DNA of 64,000 bases from Pseudomonas sp. Irchel 3A7 (GTDB taxonomy: Bacteria > Pseudomonadota > Gammaproteobacteria > Pseudomonadales > Pseudomonadaceae), in NCBI RefSeq assembly GCF_900187565.1, contig NZ_FYED01000003.1:327398-391397 (forward strand). Direction: 5' to 3'. The position numbers and the translations under genes are program-made. The notes beneath the pieces were generated by a model that did no database searches, was not told the DNA's origin, and worked only from the letters and a program-made list of their open reading frames with translations. Of this stretch, positions 41,874 through 49,334 are shown in pieces; position 1 is the first letter of the stretch, and every line of letters begins with the position of its first letter.

Positions 41874-42263
41874 TCAGGACGGTTGCGGCAGTGATTCCGG
41901 TCGCGACCAGATCCACAGATTGCCCAGCCCCATTCCGGCGACGGCCAGGTAGACCGGCCAGCCATGATCGAGCATCACCAGCATCAGCGTGGCGCACAGC
42001 AACATGCTGACGGTGGCGCTGAGCTTGGCCCGGCGCGCGATGATTTTGCCGTTGCGCCAGTTACTGAGCAGGGGGCCGAACAGCCGGTGGTTTTCCAGCC
42101 AGGCGCTCAAGCGTGGCGAACTGCGGGTGGCGGCCCAGGCCGCCAGCAGGATGAATTCGGTGGTTGGCAGGCCGGGAATGACGATGGCAATCAGGCCGAT
42201 GCCCAGGCTGATGTAGGCCAGCAGGCCGAAGAGGAGGCGGGTGAGTTTGGAGGAGGCTGGCAT
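41874..42263 (-). CDS. DUF454 (YbaN-like) inner-membrane protein
   Basis: A 129-residue protein matching YbaN/DUF454: L-G-I-G-L-I-A-I-V-I-P-G-L-P-T-T-E-F-I-L-L-A-A-W near the start, then R-L-S-A-W-L-E-N-H-R-L-F-G-P-L-L-S-N-W. Two to three membrane helices. Function unknown. An alternative ATG at 42314 lies at the REPIN edge and is less likely. Confidence 0.85.
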   Translation of the reverse strand: MPASSKLTRLLFGLLAYISLGIGLIAIVIPGLPTTEFILLAAWAATRSSPRLSAWLENHRLFGPLLSNWRNGKIIARRAKLSATVSMLLCATLMLVMLDHGWPVYLAVAGMGLGNLWIWSRPESLPQPS

Positions 42264-42314
42264 GGGTTCGGGGGCGTGAGGTGGATCGGAATCTTGCAGA
42301 CGTGCTCGGTCCAT

Positions 42315-42404
42315 TGTGGGAGCGAGCCTGCTCGCGAAAGCGGTGTGCCAGTCGACATAAATGCTGAATGTGCTGGCCTCTTCGCGAGCAGGCTCGCTCC
42401 CACA
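42315..42404. repeat. REPIN
   Basis: Arms at 42315-42338 and 42379-42404 in inverted orientation, between hemO and the DUF454 gene. Confidence 0.9.
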
Positions 42405-42418
42405 GGGATAGTGTTTCT

Positions 42419-43021
42419 TCAGGCGAGTTCCGGGGTGTAAGCCTGCTCCAGCAGCACCGTGAAGCGGTTGAACGCATCGATGGCGCCTTTATCCAGCTCG
42501 GCTTCTTCCTGGGCGCTGAGTTCAAGCCCATCGAGAGTCTTGACGAAACGCTTCCAGCCTTCAGCACGGCCTCCGGCCGGTTCACCCAGGTGACGGGCAC
42601 CAAAGGTTTCGCTCAAGCCAAGGCCCACGGCACGCTTGATCAGGAACGCCGCGCCCAGTTTCGAACCTTCGGAGACGAAGAGCCAGCCCAGCGCCTCAGC
42701 CTTGCTCGGGTTACTGACGGCACCGGCAATCGGTGCCGGCACGTCCGTTTCCAGGTCCGCCAGGTCAGCCTTGGCCGCTTCAGCACGGCAGCGATCAGGC
42801 AGGTCAGGGACGATGGCGGTCAGTTCGGCATCGTTGTACAGCGCTGCCAATTCCGACTGGAACAAGTACTGCGCCACGACGAAACGGGCGAAGTTGGCCT
42901 GGGTTTCGAACGGAGCGTGGGCTTTGACCAGGGCGTCGAGTTTGCTGTGGGGCTCGTGGGTGATCTGGTTCAGGCGTTGCGAGCGCAAAGCCGGGCGTTG
43001 AGCGGTGTCCTGGTTGGTCAT
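42419..43021 (-). CDS. hemO: Haem oxygenase (HemO/PigA type)
   Basis: A 200-residue cytoplasmic enzyme that opens haem to biliverdin, CO and Fe2+. It begins M-T-N-Q-D-T-A-Q-R-P-A-L-R-S-Q-R-L-N-Q-I-T-H-E-P-H-S-K-L-D; the His in this helix is the probable axial ligand. F-V-S-E-G-S-K-L-G-A-A-F-L is the distal-helix segment. ATG 43021 is preceded by aagga. An in-frame ATG at 43108 would add a signal-like peptide but lies in the loop of a hairpin and has no ribosome site. It follows the haem receptor gene, joining uptake with iron release. Confidence 0.92.
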   Translation of the reverse strand: MTNQDTAQRPALRSQRLNQITHEPHSKLDALVKAHAPFETQANFARFVVAQYLFQSELAALYNDAELTAIVPDLPDRCRAEAAKADLADLETDVPAPIAGAVSNPSKAEALGWLFVSEGSKLGAAFLIKRAVGLGLSETFGARHLGEPAGGRAEGWKRFVKTLDGLELSAQEEAELDKGAIDAFNRFTVLLEQAYTPELA

Positions 43022-43080
43022 GGGAAGTCCTTGAGAAAGAGAAGTGCTTGCTAACGAGACGAATGAGCAGGCGCATGACA

Positions 43081-43121
43081 GTAAAAATCCTCGCAGCGCG
43101 ACGTTCATCAGTCGCGCTGCG
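43081..43121 (-). terminator. Hairpin/terminator between the haem receptor gene and hemO
   Basis: On the minus strand cgcagcgcga / tcgcgctgcg pair perfectly with a 10-base loop, followed by aggattttta. It lies 11 bp after the receptor stop. The T-run is short, so partial read-through to hemO is possible. Confidence 0.65.
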
Positions 43122-43132
43122 TGGTGATGTGG

Positions 43133-45721
43133 TCAGATATCCCAGATCAGGTTGACCGCGAAATTGCGGCCCGGTTGAGTCAGGCGATCGAGGTTGGCCG
43201 GTTGCGTCACCGAGGCTTCGCCGACGTTGTCGTAGCCGCGCACGTCATCCCACAGCCAGTACTTTTTGTCGGTCAGGTTGTACACGCCACCGCTGACAGT
43301 CACGTCGTCGGTCACTTTGTAGTAGGCGCTCAGGTCCAGCACGCCGAAGCCCGGAGTCTTGAACTGACTGCTGACGCCGTCCGGCGACTTGAAGTTGCTG
43401 TCGTCGACGCGATCCTTTCTCTTGACCAGGGTCCAGCTGAGCAAGCCGCCATAGTTGTCCTGGTCGTAACCAAGGCCGAACACGCCGGTCAGCGGGTTGA
43501 CGCTGTTGATCGGCTCGCCGTTGTCGTTGTTGCGACCGTAGGCGTAAGCCACCGATCCCTGGGTGTAGAGGCCTTGTGGCGCACCAAAGGCATCGAGGTT
43601 CAGGCGGCCCTTGATCTCTGCACCCTTGATGGTGGCATGTTTAATGTTGGCGCTCTGGAAAGTGGGTTCGTCATAGCCAGGGGTAACGGCGTCTTCGTTG
43701 ATGAAGTCGCGGTACTTGTTGTAGAACACCGCCACGTCGAAGTAGCCCTGCTCGAAGTTGCCGCGCAGACCGGTCTCGTAGCTCTGGCTTTTCTCCGGAT
43801 CCAGATCCGGGTTCGGTTCCACGCGGTAGCCGGCGGCGGTGTTATCGAAACGCCCGTAAAGTGCCTTCGCGGTCGGGGTGCGGAACCCTTCGGCGTATTG
43901 GCCGTACCAGGTGTAATGGTCGTTGAAGGCGTAGGTCAGGCCGAACTTGGGCGAGACTTTGTGCCAGGTCTTGTTGTCGTCGCTGACGGTGCCGCGACCA
44001 TCGGCGGCCACGGTGTTGAGAAACGCCTGGGTGATGTGCGGCTTGAGCTCGGTGTAGTCGTAGCGCAGGCCCGGTAGAAAGGTCCAGTTGTTCCAGCTGA
44101 TCTGATCCTGGGCGAACACGCTGTAGGTGTTGATGGTCGGGTCCGGGAAGTCGCTGGATTTCTTCAGTACGTCCGCCGTGCTGGTGGCACCGATGGCGGT
44201 GCATCCGCGACCGACCGCCAGGCAGGTACCGTTACCGCTGCGCGAGCCGGTGACTTTCTGCTGCTTGATGGTGGTGCCATAGGTCAGCACATGCTCGGTG
44301 TCGGCGATGCTGAAGGCTTTATCCAGTTGTGCATCGAACACCCACTGCTTTTCTTCATAGATCGTGTCCCGGGTACGCAGGACCTGACGGGTGATCGGGA
44401 AGTAGAACTCATCGGTGCTCTGGTCGGTTTTGGCGATCTGGTGATTCAGGCTCCACTTGACGTTGTCCGCCAGCAGACTGTCGAGGACGAAGCGGTGCTC
44501 CAGGCCAAAACGCTCGCGGGTAATGGTGTCGTTACCGGTGCGCCACTGGTACATGCCGCCGGGCAGTACGCTGGCAGGAATGGTGGGAGCACCCGCGAAG
44601 AACGGACCGCCGTAAGCGCTTTTCTGGTCGGTGTCCCGGTCGTCCTTGTACTTCTCGTACACCAGGCCCAGGCGCGAATCTTCGTTGTAGTTCCAGCCGA
44701 TCTTGGCCAGCACGTTGGTGGCGCGTACGTCTTCCGGGTTGGCGGCGGTGCGTGTCAAGCCGGTGCTGTTGTTGCTGCCATAGGATTCGGTTTCATGACC
44801 GTCGCGCTGGCTGTAATGCAGCAGGCCGTCGAACTGATCGGCGCGACCTGCCACGGTGGCGGACTTGAGCCAGCTTTCGTCGGCGGAGCTGTAACCGGTC
44901 TTCAGGCGCGCGCCGACGTCCTGGCCGGGTTTGATGATGTCGTCCGGGTCGAGGGTGAAGTAGCTGACCGCGCCGCCGATGGCATTGCTGCCGTACAGTA
45001 CCGAAGCCGGACCGCGGAGGATTTCGACGCGTTTGATGATTTCCGGGTCGACGTAGTTGCGCTGGGTCTTGGCGTAAGGGCCGTTGAAGAAGCCGTTGGG
45101 TATTTCAACGCCATCGATCTGGGTCAGCACGCGGTTCCCGTCGATACCACGGATGTTGTAGCCGCTGATTGCGCCCCGTGTACCGGCACCACCCACGGAG
45201 ACACCCGGCTCGTAGCGCACCAGATCCTTGATGGTATTGACGTTGTTGCGGTCCAGTTCTTCGCGAGTGTGCACAGTGACGGTGCTGGGCACGCTGTTCA
45301 CGTCCTGCTCGTTACGCGTGGCGCTGATGGTCACCTGTTGCAGATTCAGGGTGCCGGCGCTGGTGCGGCGTTCCAGCACGATGTTGTTATTGCCCAGTTT
45401 GCGATAGCTCAGGTTGGTCCCCACCAACAGGCGATCCAGGGCCTTTTCCGGCGCCAGCGACCCGCGTACACCCGGCGATGTCACCCCTTCAGCCAGTTCT
45501 GCCGGCAAGCCGACCTGCCAGCCTGTCACGGCGGTAAAGTCATTGAGTGCCGAGACCAGCGGCTGGGGCGCGATGGCGAACGCGTAGTCGCCCATGTTGC
45601 GGCTGGGCTGTTCGGCAGTGGCGGCCATGACCGGTGCAGTGCCGGCCATCAGGATGGCGGCGGTCAGCAGCGAGAGCATGCGCGAAGGTGAAGAGGACTG
45701 GCGGGTAAGGCGAGAGGACAT
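43133..45721 (-). CDS. hxuA: TonB-dependent haem receptor with N-terminal signalling domain
   Basis: An 862-residue outer-membrane receptor of the haemoglobin/transferrin/lactoferrin group. Signal peptide about 1-33, then a secretin/TonB N-terminal (STN) domain (about 45-105), which passes the signal to the periplasmic anti-sigma factor. The plug follows (N-I-R-G-I-D-G-N-R-V-L-T-Q-I-D-G-V) and a 22-strand barrel ending N-L-I-W-D-I. F-R-T-P and N-P-D-L boxes typical of haem receptors are present, but no His lies between them. P. aeruginosa HxuA is the closest match I know; the symbol is provisional. ATG 45721 has ggag nine bases upstream. Confidence 0.88.
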   Translation of the reverse strand: MSSRLTRQSSSPSRMLSLLTAAILMAGTAPVMAATAEQPSRNMGDYAFAIAPQPLVSALNDFTAVTGWQVGLPAELAEGVTSPGVRGSLAPEKALDRLLVGTNLSYRKLGNNNIVLERRTSAGTLNLQQVTISATRNEQDVNSVPSTVTVHTREELDRNNVNTIKDLVRYEPGVSVGGAGTRGAISGYNIRGIDGNRVLTQIDGVEIPNGFFNGPYAKTQRNYVDPEIIKRVEILRGPASVLYGSNAIGGAVSYFTLDPDDIIKPGQDVGARLKTGYSSADESWLKSATVAGRADQFDGLLHYSQRDGHETESYGSNNSTGLTRTAANPEDVRATNVLAKIGWNYNEDSRLGLVYEKYKDDRDTDQKSAYGGPFFAGAPTIPASVLPGGMYQWRTGNDTITRERFGLEHRFVLDSLLADNVKWSLNHQIAKTDQSTDEFYFPITRQVLRTRDTIYEEKQWVFDAQLDKAFSIADTEHVLTYGTTIKQQKVTGSRSGNGTCLAVGRGCTAIGATSTADVLKKSSDFPDPTINTYSVFAQDQISWNNWTFLPGLRYDYTELKPHITQAFLNTVAADGRGTVSDDNKTWHKVSPKFGLTYAFNDHYTWYGQYAEGFRTPTAKALYGRFDNTAAGYRVEPNPDLDPEKSQSYETGLRGNFEQGYFDVAVFYNKYRDFINEDAVTPGYDEPTFQSANIKHATIKGAEIKGRLNLDAFGAPQGLYTQGSVAYAYGRNNDNGEPINSVNPLTGVFGLGYDQDNYGGLLSWTLVKRKDRVDDSNFKSPDGVSSQFKTPGFGVLDLSAYYKVTDDVTVSGGVYNLTDKKYWLWDDVRGYDNVGEASVTQPANLDRLTQPGRNFAVNLIWDI

Positions 45722-45830
45722 CGATAGCGCTCCGTGTCGCACGAATCTTTATAGGTGCTGATTGGCATTCAGAGATGCGAATCAATTGCATTGGCTATAA
45801 CGAGACGTACGACGTTCAGCTATCGAGTAA

Positions 45831-45847
45831 AAATAATTCTCATTTAG
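45831..45847. promoter_or_regulatory. Possible second Fur-type site upstream of the haem receptor
   Basis: aaataattctcatttag; on the minus strand taaatgagaattattt resembles part of the Fur consensus. It overlaps the stop of the anti-sigma gene, about 110 bp before the receptor start. Confidence 0.4.
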
Positions 45848-46809
45848 TTCAAGATCACTAAGGCAGGGAATTCCTTGAGCCGGGCCGAAGTGATGTGGGC
45901 CAGTGAGCGGACCACGTCCAGGGGCTGGTCGAGACGATAATTTCCGGTGACGGCAACATCGGCCAACTGCTCGTTGTTGTTGATGATCCAGCCCGGATAG
46001 TAGCGACGCAGCTCCGCCAGCACCTGGTTCAGCGGGCAGTTTTCGAACACCAGGCGACCCTGGACCCAGGCCAGGTCGGTGGCGGCATCCAGCTTGGCCG
46101 GCCGGTCGAAACCGTTGGGGCCGATGCGGATGCTTTCACCGGCCGTCAGGCGAACCCGTGCGTCGTCGCGGGTGGCGCGCAGATCGACATCGCCGCGCTG
46201 CACGCGAACCTGGGTCACGCCATCCAGATAACGCACGGCGAATGCCGTGTCGCGAACACTGGCGGTGACCGGGCCCGCGTCGATTTCCAGCGGTTGGCCG
46301 CGATGGGGTTGCACCTCGAAAAACGCTTCGCCCTGATACAGGCGCGCCACACGCTGCTGGTCGTTGATGGTGCTGGAAAATGCCGAGTTGGTGTTGAGCA
46401 GGACTTTCGAACCGTCCTCCAGTTGCAGGCGCTGGCGTTCACCGACCACCGTCAGGTGATCGGCCTGCAGGCGCAGCGGCAGATTGCTGAAACTGAACAG
46501 GCCGAGGATCAGCACGGCGGCGGTGGCCAAGGGTTTCCAGTGCGGGCGCAGGCGCGCCAGCAGGGTGACTTTGGCTGGCCGCGCCGCCAGGCTTTGCGCG
46601 CACTGCGTGACTTGCGGACCGTTCCAGATCGCCTGGGCCCTGGCGAACGCCTCTGCATGGGCCGGGTCGGCCGCCAGCCATTGGTGGAACTGGCGGGTCT
46701 GTTCTTCGCTCGGGCTGTCCAGCACGATGAGCCAGTCCAGGGCCTGGTCCATCGCGTCTGCAGTGGCCTGCGCCGGTGAGGGCGAAGGGGAGCGGTGGGT
46801 GTCCGTCAC
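45844..46809 (-). CDS. hxuR: FecR-family anti-sigma regulator
   Basis: A 321-residue inner-membrane regulator. The cytoplasmic anti-sigma part is about 1-90 (A-L-D-W-L-I-V-L-D-S-P-S-E-E-Q-T, F-H-Q-W-L-A-A-D-P-A-H-A-E-A-F). One TM helix follows (about 92-112), then a periplasmic FecR domain (R-Q-R-L-Q-L-E-D-G-S-K-V-L-L-N-T) and a C-terminal STN-like segment. It holds the ECF sigma factor until the receptor STN domain signals haem. The symbol follows P. aeruginosa Hxu and is provisional. Confidence 0.88.
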   Translation of the reverse strand: MTDTHRSPSPSPAQATADAMDQALDWLIVLDSPSEEQTRQFHQWLAADPAHAEAFARAQAIWNGPQVTQCAQSLAARPAKVTLLARLRPHWKPLATAAVLILGLFSFSNLPLRLQADHLTVVGERQRLQLEDGSKVLLNTNSAFSSTINDQQRVARLYQGEAFFEVQPHRGQPLEIDAGPVTASVRDTAFAVRYLDGVTQVRVQRGDVDLRATRDDARVRLTAGESIRIGPNGFDRPAKLDAATDLAWVQGRLVFENCPLNQVLAELRRYYPGWIINNNEQLADVAVTGNYRLDQPLDVVRSLAHITSARLKEFPALVILN

Positions 46810-46837
46810 GGGGTTTCCTCAGGCTTTTGAAAAGCAG

Positions 46838-46927
46838 TTTCAAGCTTCAAGCTTCAAGCTGCAAGCTTGGTTAGGCCTTTGACTTGCCGTTTTTAACTTG
46901 CGGCTTGCAGCTTAAAGCTTGGAGCTG
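46838..46927. repeat. Imperfect inverted repeat rich in aagctt/gcaagc units
   Basis: The left arm (46838-46868) is made of tandem caagctt/tcaagct units. The right arm (46895-46927) is an imperfect reverse complement (cggcttgcagcttaaagctt). It lies between the sigma and anti-sigma genes and runs over the last codons and stop of the sigma gene. Similar aagctt-type repeats are common in Pseudomonas intergenic DNA. Confidence 0.75.
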
Positions 46928-47430
46928 CGTCCTGCGACGCCCATACAGATCGTCATGATCAGTTTCAGCTCCTTTTGCACGGTACTGAGCGACACGCCGA
47001 GTTTTTCGGCGATCTCCAGATAGCTGTGCCCGTGCAGGCGGCTGAGGATGAAAATCTGTTGCTGACGGGGGCTGAGTTGACTGAGGCGCACGTTCAGACG
47101 CTCGAGCAATTGTTCGGCATGGGCGGCGTCCTCGGCACTGCTGGCGGGGGCGGCGACACTTTCCACCACGTCCGGCGGCACGTCATCGACCATGGTGCGC
47201 GAGTGGATGCGTCGCGCACGCAAATGGTCCAGCGCCAGGTTGCGGGCGGTCTGGAAAACGAAGGGTTCCAGGTGATCAATGGTCCGCTCGCCGAGCGCGC
47301 GGGTCACGCGCAGGTAGGTCTCCTGCAGGAGGTCTTCAGCGGTGCTGTGATTGTTGACCATCCGCTCCAGCGTGCGCAGCAGGGAGACTCGCTGGGTGAT
47401 GAAGACGTCGTTGAAGCGCGATTGACTCAC
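46912..47430 (-). CDS. hxuI: ECF sigma factor of the FecI/HxuI type
   Basis: A 172-residue iron-starvation ECF sigma factor. Region 2 shows T-A-E-D-L-L-Q-E-T-Y-L-R-V and F-Q-T-A-R-N-L-A-L-D-H-L-R-A-R-R. Region 4 shows L-S-P-R-Q-Q-Q-I-F-I-L-S-R-L-H-G-H-S-Y-L-E-I-A-E-K-L-G-V-S-L-S-T-V-Q-K. It directs transcription of the haem receptor gene when released. A Fur box lies 26 bp upstream. The last residues S-S-K-L and the stop are encoded by a DNA repeat. Confidence 0.92.
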   Translation of the reverse strand: MSQSRFNDVFITQRVSLLRTLERMVNNHSTAEDLLQETYLRVTRALGERTIDHLEPFVFQTARNLALDHLRARRIHSRTMVDDVPPDVVESVAAPASSAEDAAHAEQLLERLNVRLSQLSPRQQQIFILSRLHGHSYLEIAEKLGVSLSTVQKELKLIMTICMGVAGRSSKL

Positions 47431-47455
47431 GGGAAGACCTGATCCGTTTCGAGCG

Positions 47456-47474
47456 AATGATAATGCTTATCATC
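47456..47474. promoter_or_regulatory. Fur box upstream of the ECF sigma gene
   Basis: A perfect dyad atgataa-tgc-ttatcat (47457-47473), matching the Fur consensus gataatgat-a-atcattatc in spacing and most bases. It predicts iron repression of the haem module. Confidence 0.85.
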
Positions 47475-47507
47475 CGCTCGAATGGTCAAGTATTGATTTG
47501 TGAAGCT

Positions 47508-47972
47508 TTACGCACGGCCCTGCAAATACGTCGCGTAATCCGGAATCCGGTGCTCGTGCGCCTCATCCATCAACGGGCTGCTGAGCAGGTAGTCAGCGCT
47601 GCATTCGTTGCACGCCACCGGGATGTTCCAGACCGCCGCGACCCGCAATAGCGCCTTGATGTCCGGGTCGTGGGGTTGCGGTTCGAACGGGTCCCAGAAG
47701 AACACCAGCATGTCGACCCGTTGCTCGGCGATTCGCGCGCCGAGCTGTTGGTCGCCACCCAGTGGGCCACTGATCATGCTCTCCACCGGCAGGTCGAGGC
47801 GTTGTTGCAACAACAACCCCGTGGTGCCGGTGGCGACCAGTTCATGCTGCGCCAGCCGGTCTTTCTGCCGCTCGGCCCAGTCCAGCAAAAACACTTTGCA
47901 GTGGTCATGGGCGACCAGGGCGATGCGCTTGCGCGCGGCCATGGTTTTTTGCGTGAAAGTGATGCCGATCAT
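47508..47972 (-). CDS. mgsA: Methylglyoxal synthase
   Basis: A 154-residue enzyme that turns dihydroxyacetone phosphate into methylglyoxal and phosphate. Family motifs: A-L-V-A-H-D-H-C-K near residue 18, G-T-T-G for phosphate binding and S-G-P-L-G-G-D-Q-Q-L-G with the catalytic Asp. ATG 47972 gives the usual length. It lies downstream of gap on the same strand, with a REPIN between, and could relieve triose-phosphate build-up. Confidence 0.93.
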   Translation of the reverse strand: MIGITFTQKTMAARKRIALVAHDHCKVFLLDWAERQKDRLAQHELVATGTTGLLLQQRLDLPVESMISGPLGGDQQLGARIAEQRVDMLVFFWDPFEPQPHDPDIKALLRVAAVWNIPVACNECSADYLLSSPLMDEAHEHRIPDYATYLQGRA

Positions 47973-47999
47973 GGGGGCTCCAGAAATGACACGAACCCT

Positions 48000-48106
48000 G
48001 TAGGAGCGAGCTCTGCTCGCGATGGTCGCTAACGATAACGCGGGGAACCTGATACCCCGCGGTGTTCGACAGTTCATCGCGAGCAGAACTCGCGCCTACA
48101 TGTAGG
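48000..48106. repeat. REPIN of a diverged family (taggagcgagctctgctcgcga)
   Basis: Arms at about 48000-48023 and 48077-48104 in inverted orientation, with a second inner dyad gcggggaacctgataccccgc (part) at the centre. It is between gap and mgsA. Confidence 0.8.
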
Positions 48107-48112
48107 GGGGGC

Positions 48113-49114
48113 TTATTCGGCGTTGCACAGCGCCAGGCAGTTATCGAGCATGCGGTTGGAGAAGCCCCATTCGTTGTCGTACCAGGCCAGCACCTTGAGC
48201 AGTTTGCCGCTGGATTTGGTGTGGTTGGCGTCGAAAATCGACGACAGCGAGTTTTGGTTGAAGTCGCTGGAGACCAGCGGCAGGGTGTTGTAGCCGAGGA
48301 TTTTCGAGTGTTGGCTGGCTTCTTTCATGATCGCATTGACTTCATCGGCCGACGCTTCGCGCTTGAGCTGCACGGTGAGGTCGACCAGGGACACGTTGAT
48401 CACCGGTACGCGCACCGCCATGCCGGTCAACTTGCCCGCCAGTTCCGGCAACACCAGACCGACCGCTTCGGCGGCGCCGGTCTTGCTCGGGATCATGTTC
48501 TGGGTGGCCGAGCGCGCGCGGTACGGGTCGGTGTGATAAACGTCGGTCAGGTTCTGATCGTTGGTGTAGGCATGGATGGTGGTCATCAGACCGCTTTCGA
48601 TGCCCAGTTCGCGGTGCAGCACCTGGGCCACCGGGGCCAGGCAGTTGGTGGTGCACGACGCATTGGAAATAATCTGGTGCGACTGGCGCAGGATGTCGTG
48701 GTTGACCCCGTACACCACAGTGGCGTCTGCGCCCTTGGCCGGCGCCGAGATGATCACTTTGCGTGCGCCGGCCGTAATATGCGCGGCGGCTTTGGCCCGG
48801 TCGGTGAACAGACCGGTGCATTCGAATACCACATCAATCTTTTCCGCGGCCCACGGCAGGTCGGCCGGATTGCGAATGGCGCTGACCGCGATACGGTCGC
48901 CGTTGACGGTCAGGCTTTCCTGATCGTGCTGGACATCGGCGTCGAACGTGCCGTGAACAGTGTCGTACTTGAGCAAGTGCGCATTGATTGCGCTGTCCCC
49001 CAGGTCGTTGATGGCGACGATCTGCAAATCCTGACGATAGCCTTGGGTATAGAGTGCGCGAAGGACGTTACGGCCAATTCGGCCAAAACCATTGATTGCG
49101 ATTCGAAGAGTCAT
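48113..49114 (-). CDS. gap: Glyceraldehyde-3-phosphate dehydrogenase, type I
   Basis: A 333-residue NAD(P)-dependent dehydrogenase. Rossmann start [10 protein letters not shown]; active-site Cys in [12 protein letters not shown]; phosphate-site T-K/R segments and W-Y-D-N-E-W-G-F-S near the end. In pseudomonads this gene, divergent from edd, is the catabolic (glycolytic direction) copy under HexR control; that is context knowledge. Confidence 0.95.
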   Translation of the reverse strand: MTLRIAINGFGRIGRNVLRALYTQGYRQDLQIVAINDLGDSAINAHLLKYDTVHGTFDADVQHDQESLTVNGDRIAVSAIRNPADLPWAAEKIDVVFECTGLFTDRAKAAAHITAGARKVIISAPAKGADATVVYGVNHDILRQSHQIISNASCTTNCLAPVAQVLHRELGIESGLMTTIHAYTNDQNLTDVYHTDPYRARSATQNMIPSKTGAAEAVGLVLPELAGKLTGMAVRVPVINVSLVDLTVQLKREASADEVNAIMKEASQHSKILGYNTLPLVSSDFNQNSLSSIFDANHTKSSGKLLKVLAWYDNEWGFSNRMLDNCLALCNAE

Positions 49115-49137
49115 TTATCAGCGCCGCCGTCGTTTTG

Positions 49138-49152
49138 TTGTTGGAATTACAA
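49138..49152. promoter_or_regulatory. HexR operator 1
   Basis: ttgt-tggaatt-acaa (TTGT-N7-ACAA), 24 bp upstream of gap. HexR sites of this form are known for edd/gap/zwf promoters, relieved by KDPG. Confidence 0.75.
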
Positions 49153-49199
49153 GATTATTCGCAAAAAAATAGAAAACAAGCCTTTTTAATGGCAATATT

Positions 49200-49214
49200 T
49201 TGTTCAATCTACAA
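49200..49214. promoter_or_regulatory. HexR operator 2
   Basis: ttgt-tcaatct-acaa (TTGT-N7-ACAA), 121 bp upstream of edd and 62 bp from operator 1, so each divergent gene may have its own site. Confidence 0.75.
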
Positions 49215-49334
49215 CGAGTGACCTGAATCAACTGGTCCGAATGGTCAACAAAACCGTCTGTCATCCCATCGACACCGGTGTTTGATCAGCATAGACAATC
49301 AGGTCGCCACATCCGTTAGCCTGGAGTTCTACAC

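Noticed and set aside
43022..43108. Signal peptide on haem oxygenase from ATG 43108
   Set aside because: No ribosome site, the ATG is in a hairpin loop, and family members are cytoplasmic and start at the 43021 equivalent.
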